From Paracoccaceae bacterium (GTDB lineage Bacteria > Pseudomonadota > Alphaproteobacteria > Rhodobacterales > Rhodobacteraceae), in assembly GCA_019090405.1 (NCBI GenBank), contig JAHRVZ010000095.1:1-6147 (forward strand): DNA of 6,147 nucleotides. Direction: 5' to 3'. Under the pieces are notes generated by a model, which was given only the letters and a program-made list of their open reading frames with translations, ran no database searches and was not told where the DNA came from. A program made the position numbers and the translations under genes. Below, in pieces: positions 1-5,918 of this stretch (position 1 is the stretch's first letter; each line of letters opens with the position of its first letter).

Positions 1-318
1 ATGTCCCCTTTGCGGATGATTTATTTGGCATTTGCGATTTGGGGAGCAGTGCATCCGACGATATTTGTAAGCCAATGGGCAATGGCAAACGGGTTTGATA
101 TATTCTTACTGATCGACGTTTGGCGCGCAACCGCCGCTAGCAGCGCTATGTTCTGGAACCTGCTGATCGCCTCGATTGCCTTGGCCGTGTTTGTTTTGGC
201 CGAGGTCGCAGTCCGGCGCAATTGGATCGGGTTAGTTGCGATACCAGCCACGTTCCTGATTGGGTTAAGCTGTGGTTTGCCGCTTTATCTGTTCTTGCGC
301 ACGCGTCCGGTTGGCTAA
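1..318 (+). CDS. DUF2834 family small membrane protein
   Basis: A 105-residue, strongly hydrophobic protein with no known biochemical role. I see about three membrane segments: roughly residues 5-25 (including the AIWGAVHP stretch), 48-69 (LLIASIALAVFVLAEVAV) and 74-98 (WIGLVAIPATFLIGLSCGLPLYLFL). The short N-terminal motif, the central FVLAE and the closing G-LPLYLFLR motif match my memory of the DUF2834 family, which is about this long and is common in proteobacteria and cyanobacteria. The ATG is the first base of the window, so the ribosome binding site cannot be seen and a longer N-terminus cannot be excluded; the MSPLRMIYLAF beginning looks like a natural family start. It lies 40 nt upstream of lysA on the same strand and may be cotranscribed with it, but nothing in the protein suggests a role in lysine synthesis. 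The family call is from recognition, not a search. Confidence 0.8.
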   Translation: MSPLRMIYLAFAIWGAVHPTIFVSQWAMANGFDIFLLIDVWRATAASSAMFWNLLIASIALAVFVLAEVAVRRNWIGLVAIPATFLIGLSCGLPLYLFLRTRPVG

Positions 319-358
319 TTCCTATTGATCTAGCCTGCGATTTCCGTCTAATCGCGCT

Positions 359-1624
359 ATGGATCATTTTCTTTATAAAGATGGTGTGTTGCACGCCGAA
401 GACGTCCCCGTTTCCGAAATCGCGGCCAGCGTGGGGTCGCCGTTTTATGTCTATTCCACCGCGACGCTTGAACGTCATTTCCGGCTGTTTGACGAGGCTT
501 TGGATGGCATTGACCATTTGGTTTGCTATGCGATGAAGGCAGCCAGCAATCAGGCCATTCTGAAAACACTGGCCAATGCCGGTGCTGGTATGGATGTGGT
601 GTCTAAGGGCGAATATCTGCGCGCCAAGGCGGCAGGCGTTCCGGGCGATAAAATCGTGTTTTCAGGTGTTGGCAAAACTGCCGACGAAATACGGGTGGCT
701 TTGCAGGGTGGTATTCGCCAGTTCAACGTCGAATCCGAACCTGAAATGCTGGTTCTGAATGCTCAGGCTGTGATGTTGGGTATGACCGTTCCAATCACTA
801 TTCGGGTCAATCCGGATGTTGACGCCAAAACCCACGCAAAAATTGCCACTGGAAAGTCCGAGAACAAATTCGGCATCCCAATCGCCCGCGCCCGTGATGT
901 TTATGCGATGGCGGCGGCTTTGCCGGGGCTTGAGGTCATCGGCATTGACGTGCACATCGGCAGCCAGTTGACCGATCTGGCCCCGTTTGAATTGGCCTAT
1001 CAAAAGGTCGCTGAACTGACAGAAACGCTTCGGGCGGATGGGCATGACATTCGCCGTCTTGATCTGGGCGGCGGGCTGGGTATTCCCTATGCCTATTCAA
1101 ACGTGGCACCGCCATTGCCGTCTGATTATGGTGATTTGATAAAGCGCACTGTTGGCCATCTTGGCTGCGAAATCGAAATCGAACCGGGGCGACTGATTGC
1201 GGGCAATGCCGGGATCATGGTGTCCGGGGTGATTTATGTGAAATCCGGCGAGGGTCGGGATTTTCTGATCGTGGATGGGGCGATGAATGATCTGATTCGC
1301 CCGGCGATGTATGAGGCACATCACGATATCATTCCGGTCATCGAACCCGCCGTCGGCGTTGACCAGCAGCCCTATGATATTGTCGGCCCGATCTGTGAAA
1401 GTGGTGATACATTTGCCAAACAACGCATGATGCCGCCGCTTGAATCCGGTGATCTGATCGCGTTTCGCAGTGCTGGTGCATATGGGGCGGTGATGGCCAG
1501 CGAGTATAATTCAAGGCTGCTTATCCCCGAAGTTCTGGTGAATGGCGATCAATTCGCGGTTATCCGCCCACGTCCGACCTTTGAAGATATGATAAATCGC
1601 GATACGATCCCTGCGTGGCTGTAA
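359..1624 (+). CDS. lysA: Diaminopimelate decarboxylase
   Basis: Cytosolic PLP enzyme that decarboxylates meso-diaminopimelate to L-lysine and CO2, the last step of bacterial lysine synthesis. At 421 residues it has the usual family length. It is a fold-type III enzyme: a PLP-binding TIM barrel followed by a beta domain. Visible landmarks are the Schiff-base lysine K60 in YAMKAASN, HIGSQ at 199-203, the glycine-rich phosphate loop GGGLGIPY at 237-244, EPGR at 275-278, DGAMNDLIRPAMY at 306-318, the GPICESGD motif at 343-350 carrying the active-site Cys346 that reaches across the dimer, and AGAYG at 372-376 with Tyr375. All key residues are present, so it should be active. The ATG at 359 gives the MDHFLYKDGVLH beginning I expect for this enzyme in roseobacters, although no convincing Shine-Dalgarno sequence precedes it. 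The downstream neighbour starts 31 nt after the stop, consistent with an operon. Confidence 0.97.
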   Translation: MDHFLYKDGVLHAEDVPVSEIAASVGSPFYVYSTATLERHFRLFDEALDGIDHLVCYAMKAASNQAILKTLANAGAGMDVVSKGEYLRAKAAGVPGDKIVFSGVGKTADEIRVALQGGIRQFNVESEPEMLVLNAQAVMLGMTVPITIRVNPDVDAKTHAKIATGKSENKFGIPIARARDVYAMAAALPGLEVIGIDVHIGSQLTDLAPFELAYQKVAELTETLRADGHDIRRLDLGGGLGIPYAYSNVAPPLPSDYGDLIKRTVGHLGCEIEIEPGRLIAGNAGIMVSGVIYVKSGEGRDFLIVDGAMNDLIRPAMYEAHHDIIPVIEPAVGVDQQPYDIVGPICESGDTFAKQRMMPPLESGDLIAFRSAGAYGAVMASEYNSRLLIPEVLVNGDQFAVIRPRPTFEDMINRDTIPAWL

Positions 1625-1647
1625 CGCAATCCTGCGGCAGCAGCCTT

Positions 1648-1652
1648 AGGAG
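1648..1652 (+). promoter_or_regulatory. Ribosome binding site for the DUF4175 gene, decides between two ATGs
   Basis: AGGAG ends 3 nt before the ATG at 1656 and 6 nt before the ATG at 1659. The usual 5-9 nt spacing favours 1659, which would remove one Met from the protein and change nothing else. Confidence 0.7.
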
Positions 1653-1655
1653 ACC

Positions 1656-4223
1656 ATGATGGCCAGCCAACCCGGCACCGCCCAGACCCTGCGTCGACTG
1701 CGCCTGCCATTGGCGTTGACCCGCATGGGTATGTTGGCCGAGCAAGTATTGCGCCGGTTCTGGCCGTTGCTGTCGATACTGATGCTGGTGGCGGCGGCTT
1801 TGATGCTGGGGTTGCATGATCTGCTGCAACTTGAACTGGTCTGGGGGCTGGCGGTCGTTGCCATTCTGGCCATGTTGGTCAGCCTCGTGCAGGGCATTCG
1901 CGGGTTCCATTGGCCAACCCGGTCCGAGGCTTTGTCACGGTTGGATGAAACGCTTGCCGGACGACCAATTGCGGCGCTTTTGGATGAACAGGCCATCGGG
2001 GTGGGCGATGATGCATCTGCCATAGTATGGCGTGCCCATCAGCAACGTATGGCGGTCCGGGCCAATGCCGCAAAAGCCGCCAAACCAGATTTACGGCTTT
2101 CCAGCCGTGATCCATACGGATTGCGGTATTCGTCTTTGGTCGCCCTGATCGTCGCCTTGCTGTTCGGCTCGATCCTAAGGGTTGGGACCGTGACTGACCT
2201 GACCCCGGGCGCTACTGCTTTGGCGTCAACAGGGCCAAGTTGGGAAGGTTGGGTAGAACCGCCCAGATATACTGGTCTGCCAACGCTGTACCTGAACGAC
2301 ATTACCGGTGAGACCCTGCGCACGCCCCAAGGCAGCCGGGTCACTTTGCGATTTTATGGCGAACCGGGCGCTTTGACGCTGGTCGAGACCGTTTCGGGCC
2401 AGATTGGCATTACCGCGACAACAGATCCTGCGCGGGATTTTTCTGTGAACCAAAATGGTGAACTGCGGATTGACGGGGCCGGAGGGCAGGCTTGGTCGGT
2501 CGATATGATCGCTGATGCGGCGCCGCAAATCGCCGTGACCGGTCAGGCCGAGGCGCGGGCTGGTGGGCAAATGACTCTGCCATTCACAGCCAGAGATGAC
2601 TACAGCGTTATTTCGGGGTCGGCGCGGATTGTGCTGGACCTTGAGGCGATCAATCGCCGTCACGGGCTGAAGGTTGATCCGGAACCTCGTGATGAAATTG
2701 ACGTCCAATTGCCTATGCCAATATCCGGAGACCGGCGCGAATTCACCGAGAACCTGATTGAGGATTTTTCCCAACACCCTTGGGCCAATCTGCCGGTGAT
2801 CTTTAAACTAGAGGTCAGCGACGCCGCCGGGCACAGCACCAAGGCCGAGGATTATGCTGCGGTTCTGCCAGCACGTCGGTTTTTTGACCCGATGGCCAAC
2901 GCAATCATAGAGCAACGCCGTGATTTACTGTGGTCCCGGCAAAATGCGCCGCGTATCGCCCAGATATTGCGCGCAATTTCGCACCGCCCCGAAGGGTTGT
3001 TCCGCTCGGATGCTGCCTATTTACGCCTGCGTGTGATCCTGCGTCGGCTAGAAAATCTGTCGGCTTCGGTTCTTGAGCCTGCACAGCAGGATGAGATTGC
3101 ACTGGCGCTATGGGATCTGGCAATCTTGTTGGAAGATGGCGACATTGGCGACGCGCTGGAACGTATGCGGCAGGCACAAGAGCGGCTAAGCGAGGCAATG
3201 CGCAACGGTGCCAGCGATCAGGAGATTGCCGAATTGATGCAGGAATTGCGTCAGGCCAGCGAAGACTACATGCAGCAATTGTCACGACAGGCACAGGAAA
3301 ATGGCGACGTGATGGACGACCAGAACCTGCCGCCCAATACCATGCAGATGACGCAAAGTGATCTGCAAAAGATGATGGACCGGATTCAGGAACTGATGGA
3401 ACAGGGCCGCATGGCCGAGGCCGAACAGGCGCTGCAAGAGCTGCAAGAGCTGATGGAAAACATGCGCATCACCAATGCGCCGGGCCAGAGTGGCCAATCC
3501 GAAGGTGAACAGGCAATGGAAGGTCTGGCCGAGTCATTGCGCGAACAACAAGGGTTGTCAGATGAGGCATTCCGCGATTTGCAGGAACAATTCAATCCAA
3601 ATGCGCAGGCCGGAGAAAATCAGGATAACGAAGGCCAAAGCGGCGGTCAGGGCCGCGGTCAAAGCCACGAAGGCCAGGGGCAAGGGCAAGGCCAGGGTGA
3701 CGGTGATCAGGAAGGTCAACAACAAGGCAGCGAAGGATCGCTGGCAGATCGACAGCAAGCCTTGCGTGACGAGTTAAACCGCCAGCAAGGTAATCTGCCG
3801 GGTGCAGGAACACCTGAAGGCGACGCCGCCCGCGAGGCGCTGGGCCAGGCCGGAGATGCAATGGACGGCGCCGAAGAGGCTTTGCGCCAGAATGACTATG
3901 CCGGGGCGATTGATAAGCAATCCGAAGCAATGGAGGCACTGCGCGAAGGAATGCGATCGCTGGGCGAGTCAATGGCGGAATCGCAACAGAACCAGCAGGG
4001 GCAGGGCGATCAAGAAGGCGATATGCAGGCGCAAAACCGTGATCCGCTGGGGCGCAACACCGGGTCGCAAGGGTCAACTGGGACCGACGAAAGCCTTTTG
4101 CAGGGCGAGGACGTTTATCGCCGGGCGCGTGAACTTTTGGATGAAATCCGCCGCCGCTCGGGCGAAGGCGAACGCCCCGATGCCGAGTTGAATTATCTGC
4201 AAAGGTTGCTGGATCGATTCTAG
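1656..4223 (+). CDS. TIGR02302 / DUF4175 family membrane protein
   Basis: A long (855-residue) protein of a mainly alphaproteobacterial family of unknown function. Two hydrophobic helices lie near the N-terminus (about 36-54 and 61-80) and a third at about 157-175. The region after it is probably outside the cytoplasm. It begins with a beta-rich part (about 195-410, starting WEGWVEPPRYTGLPTLYLND), followed by a long, charged helical part (about 412-645) rich in QELMEQ/LQELQELM-like heptads that suggest coiled coils. A Gln/Gly-rich low-complexity stretch follows (659-695), then another helical block (696-780), a second Gln-rich stretch (about 780-795), and a C-terminal block with DPLGR (796-800) and RRARELLDEIRRRSGE that looks conserved in the family. 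Length and architecture match the family. ATG occurs twice in a row (1656, 1659); AGGAG lies just upstream and suits the second better. Coding continues through the low-complexity part without a frameshift. A structural or scaffolding envelope role is my inference only. Confidence 0.9.
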   Translation: MMASQPGTAQTLRRLRLPLALTRMGMLAEQVLRRFWPLLSILMLVAAALMLGLHDLLQLELVWGLAVVAILAMLVSLVQGIRGFHWPTRSEALSRLDETLAGRPIAALLDEQAIGVGDDASAIVWRAHQQRMAVRANAAKAAKPDLRLSSRDPYGLRYSSLVALIVALLFGSILRVGTVTDLTPGATALASTGPSWEGWVEPPRYTGLPTLYLNDITGETLRTPQGSRVTLRFYGEPGALTLVETVSGQIGITATTDPARDFSVNQNGELRIDGAGGQAWSVDMIADAAPQIAVTGQAEARAGGQMTLPFTARDDYSVISGSARIVLDLEAINRRHGLKVDPEPRDEIDVQLPMPISGDRREFTENLIEDFSQHPWANLPVIFKLEVSDAAGHSTKAEDYAAVLPARRFFDPMANAIIEQRRDLLWSRQNAPRIAQILRAISHRPEGLFRSDAAYLRLRVILRRLENLSASVLEPAQQDEIALALWDLAILLEDGDIGDALERMRQAQERLSEAMRNGASDQEIAELMQELRQASEDYMQQLSRQAQENGDVMDDQNLPPNTMQMTQSDLQKMMDRIQELMEQGRMAEAEQALQELQELMENMRITNAPGQSGQSEGEQAMEGLAESLREQQGLSDEAFRDLQEQFNPNAQAGENQDNEGQSGGQGRGQSHEGQGQGQGQGDGDQEGQQQGSEGSLADRQQALRDELNRQQGNLPGAGTPEGDAAREALGQAGDAMDGAEEALRQNDYAGAIDKQSEAMEALREGMRSLGESMAESQQNQQGQGDQEGDMQAQNRDPLGRNTGSQGSTGTDESLLQGEDVYRRARELLDEIRRRSGEGERPDAELNYLQRLLDRF

Positions 4224-4226
4224 CGG

Positions 4227-4276
4227 CTAAACGCTTTTAGTTCTGATCAAACGAATTTGACCTGCTCTGGTTCGTT
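4227..4276. terminator. Weak candidate bidirectional terminator in convergent gap
   Basis: Two inverted repeats lie between the convergent stop codons of the DUF4175 gene and the zinc-ribbon gene. The first is CTAAA (4227-4231) with TTTAG (4236-4240) around a 4-nt loop. The second is AACGAA (4250-4255) with TTCGTT (4271-4276) around a 15-nt loop, overlapping the zinc-ribbon stop codon. Both stems are short and AT-rich, and neither is followed by a clear run of T on either strand, so a strong intrinsic terminator is not demonstrated. The position, with two genes converging on 51 nt, is the main argument. Confidence 0.25.
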
Positions 4277-5051
4277 AGTTGCCGGTATCCGGAATGAGAT
4301 CGCCAATTTTGGTGTCGATCCACAATCGCAAACTTGCGACTCCTGTCACATACGAATTCAAAGCGGGGTCAGCCTGTGGAAAGCGCTGTGCGATCCGCGG
4401 GGCATTCACATAGACTGTTGCCATCACAATGGCGATTATAATTGCCGCTGCAAAGCCGCGCGTAAAATTGTTTTTGTGCTTGGTTTTGGTTTCAGCTTTG
4501 ACCAATGCCGGGCCAACGGCTGTGTTTGCATCTGGCTTGTCACTGTCTGCATCCAAAGTTGAATTGATCTCTTCGATATCGGGCAGCATGCCACGTCTGG
4601 ATTCCGGTATACTGATCCGGTCAGCTTTGGCTGTGGTGTCGGGCGTTGGTTCAGTACCACGAATGCGATCCATCCGGTCCTGGGCTTCTTGCGCGCGCCG
4701 CTCACTTTCGTCGGCGAGGTCGTCCAGACCCAAATCCGTCTGACTTTCAAGAGTATTTCCCGATTCCTCGGCGCGGATTTGTGCCTCGAGTTCGGCTTCT
4801 TCGCGCAAAATGTCTTTGACAGAGGACTCTAAATCAACCTGTGCAGGCATGGGGTCCTGCGAGGGTTCGTCGTCGCTCGCGGCATGCTCGGGGGGCAGTT
4901 CAGGATCGAACTCAACTGAATCGGCAGGGTCGACGTGAGTTTGGAACCAGGTATCACCACAGTTTGAGCACTGCACATCTCTGCCTTCAGAGGGGATAAC
5001 CTCGTTGGGTACTTCATATTGAGCATCGCAATTTGGACATATCAGACGCAT
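4275..5051 (-). CDS. MJ0042-type zinc-ribbon, single-pass membrane protein
   Basis: A 258-residue protein of unknown function. The N-terminus is a zinc ribbon with two CxxC pairs, C5-P-N-C8 and C28-S-N-C31, in the arrangement MRLICPNCDAQYEVP...VQCSNCGDTWF typical of the MJ0042/zinc_ribbon_5 family. A long acidic, probably disordered linker follows (about 43-145), containing a helical charged part (DILREEAELEAQIRAEES). Then comes a conserved-looking motif, SRRGMLPDIEEINSTL, at about 152-167. A basic patch (KAETKTKHKNN) precedes one transmembrane helix at about 199-215, and some 43 residues follow it. By the positive-inside rule the zinc ribbon should be cytoplasmic and the C-terminus periplasmic. 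I chose ATG at 5051 over the in-frame ATG at 5072 because GGAG lies 8 nt upstream of it and because the zinc ribbon normally sits at the very N-terminus. It is divergent from ftsE, so a link to division or envelope control is possible but unproven. Confidence 0.88.
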   Translation of the reverse strand: MRLICPNCDAQYEVPNEVIPSEGRDVQCSNCGDTWFQTHVDPADSVEFDPELPPEHAASDDEPSQDPMPAQVDLESSVKDILREEAELEAQIRAEESGNTLESQTDLGLDDLADESERRAQEAQDRMDRIRGTEPTPDTTAKADRISIPESRRGMLPDIEEINSTLDADSDKPDANTAVGPALVKAETKTKHKNNFTRGFAAAIIIAIVMATVYVNAPRIAQRFPQADPALNSYVTGVASLRLWIDTKIGDLIPDTGN

Positions 5052-5240
5052 TATTGTCGCTCCGGATCGCATTCACTGTCTTGGTCGCTTTTGTTCCATA
5101 CAGCATATGTGTTTGCAACGGTTCGAAAAAGAGCGAATCGTGATCGTTTTAGCTGATGTTCTTTTGGTACTGTTGCTGCTTGGCATTGAAACTGGATACG
5201 GGCTGGGGCACAACACTGTTAATGATGTCGGGGGTCAACC
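5052..5240. promoter_or_regulatory. Divergent intergenic region between zinc-ribbon gene and ftsE
   Basis: This 189-bp stretch must hold the start signals for the minus-strand zinc-ribbon gene and probably for ftsEX. A loose sigma70-like match on the plus strand is TTGGTC (5081-5086), 17 nt, then CATATG (5104-5109); it is too weak to be called a promoter alone, and I see no better pair on the minus strand. There is an imperfect inverted repeat, GGTTCG (5120-5125) and CGAATC (5134-5139), with one G-T pair and an 8-nt A-rich loop, which could be an operator or a small hairpin. One GANTC (GAATC, 5135-5139), the target of the alphaproteobacterial CcrM methylase, lies in its right arm. The 8-mer CGTGATCG occurs at 5139-5146 and again over the ftsE start at 5240-5247. 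A small open frame covers the right half. Confidence 0.5.
5060..5063 (-). promoter_or_regulatory. Ribosome binding site of the zinc-ribbon gene
   Basis: On the minus strand GGAG is followed by 8 nt and then ATG at 5051. It lies inside the longer open frame beginning at 5072 and is the reason for preferring the shorter, family-typical start. Confidence 0.65.
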
Positions 5241-5244
5241 GTGA
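5140..5244 (+). CDS. Possible 34-residue hydrophobic small protein or leader peptide ahead of ftsE
   Basis: An open frame starts at GTG 5140 and ends at TGA 5242-5244, which overlaps the GTG start of ftsE as GTGA, a junction typical of translational coupling. The product begins MIVLADVLLVLLLLGIETGY and ends in a short polar tail, NTVNDVGGQP, so it resembles a single membrane helix with a small C-terminal tail. A purine run with AAAAAGAG ends 6 nt before the GTG and could serve as a weak ribosome binding site. The same frame stays open to an ATG at 5107, giving 45 residues (adding MCLQRFEKERI), but that start has no visible binding site. Third-position base use is close to neutral, so it gives little coding support. 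I do not recognise the sequence. It could be a microprotein coupled to FtsEX, a leader peptide, or a chance open frame in the promoter region. Confidence 0.3.
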   Translation: MIVLADVLLVLLLLGIETGYGLGHNTVNDVGGQP

Positions 5245-5918
5245 TCGAGCTTGAAAATGTGGCCTATAATTATGGCGGCGGCGAACTGCTTAGTGATTTA
5301 TCGCTGAAGCTGTCTGCGGGGTCATTTCACTTTCTGACCGGTCCATCCGGGTCGGGAAAAACAACATTCATGAAATTGTGTTACGGAGCTTTGCTGCCGA
5401 CTTCTGGAAGTGTGCGGGTTTTTGACGAAGATTTGCGTAAGTTGGACAGGGACCAGATGGCAATGCTGCGCCGACGTGTTGGTGTCGTTCATCAGGATTG
5501 CCGGTTTCTGGATCATTTGCCAGTTGCGGACAATATTGCACTGCCCATGACTGTTTCGGGGCGTGATCCGGCACAGGAAAGTGAAAACCTGAACGAATTG
5601 CTAAACTGGGTTGGTCTGGCCGAGCGCGCAGATGCGTTACCACCAGAGCTGTCGGGGGGCGAAAGGCAGCGTGCTGCTTTGGCCCGCGCGGTGATCATGT
5701 CGCCAGATGTGATATTGGCGGATGAGCCGACGGGCAATGTCGATTGGGAAATGTCGCAGCGGTTGCTGCAATTGCTGATCGAGCTGAACAAGATGGGTAA
5801 AACCGTGATGATCGCCAGCCACGATCTGGCATTGATCCGGGCCGCAAAAAGCCAGGTTCAGGCGCGTGTACTGCGCATTTCAGATCGACGTTTGCAATTG
5901 GCTGGGGCGGATTTATGA
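5241..5918 (+). CDS. ftsE: Cell division ATP-binding protein FtsE
   Basis: The cytoplasmic ATPase of the FtsEX complex. In studied bacteria FtsEX uses ATP hydrolysis to control peptidoglycan hydrolases across the membrane during division rather than to transport a substrate. The 225 residues match the family length and every ABC motif is intact: Walker A GPSGSGKT (34-41), Q-loop Gln85 in VVHQD, signature LSGGERQ (137-143), Walker B VILADEP (157-163) with catalytic Glu162, D-loop GNVDW (165-169) and switch His194 in ASHD. The MIELENVAYNYGGGELL start fits the family and requires GTG as initiator; upstream there is only a G-run (GGGGG, 5230-5234), a modest binding site. The tail after the switch (VQARVLRISDRRLQLAGADL) is slightly longer than in E. 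coli FtsE, in a form I associate with Rhodobacterales. The stop overlaps the ftsX start as ATGA, so the two are surely cotranslated. LolD or another ABC ATPase is much less likely given the ftsX neighbour. Confidence 0.95.
   Translation: MIELENVAYNYGGGELLSDLSLKLSAGSFHFLTGPSGSGKTTFMKLCYGALLPTSGSVRVFDEDLRKLDRDQMAMLRRRVGVVHQDCRFLDHLPVADNIALPMTVSGRDPAQESENLNELLNWVGLAERADALPPELSGGERQRAALARAVIMSPDVILADEPTGNVDWEMSQRLLQLLIELNKMGKTVMIASHDLALIRAAKSQVQARVLRISDRRLQLAGADL

Noticed and set aside
146..517. A minus-strand open frame over the DUF2834 gene and the lysA start.
   Set aside because: It is antisense to two recognisable genes, rich in Arg/Gln in a way typical of GC-rich antisense frames, and has no family resemblance.
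1519..1527. A DnaA-box-like sequence (TTATCCCCG) suggesting an origin.
   Set aside because: It is inside the lysA coding sequence, has two mismatches to TTATCCACA, and has no neighbouring boxes or AT-rich unwinding region.
1632..1643. Small hairpin CTGC / GCAG between lysA and the DUF4175 gene as a terminator or attenuator.
   Set aside because: It has a four-base stem with no T-run, directly beside the next gene's binding site; most likely it has no function as a terminator.
3475..3777. A plus-strand open frame encoding a Lys/Ala/Arg-rich, histone H1-like protein (KAKAAVRAAVKATKARGKGKARV).
   Set aside because: It is the shifted frame of the Gln/Gly-rich repeat of the DUF4175 gene; reading GGNCAR repeats one base off gives Lys/Ala/Arg codons automatically. 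No independent start signal is seen.
4257..4562. A Cys/His-rich plus-strand open frame that looks like a metal-binding protein.
   Set aside because: It lies antisense to the well-supported zinc-ribbon gene, including its transmembrane region, and has no binding site or family resemblance.
5052..5072. Seven-residue N-terminal extension (MRSGATI) of the zinc-ribbon protein from the ATG at 5072.
   Set aside because: GGAG at 5060-5063 sits correctly for the ATG at 5051, and family members begin directly with the zinc ribbon.
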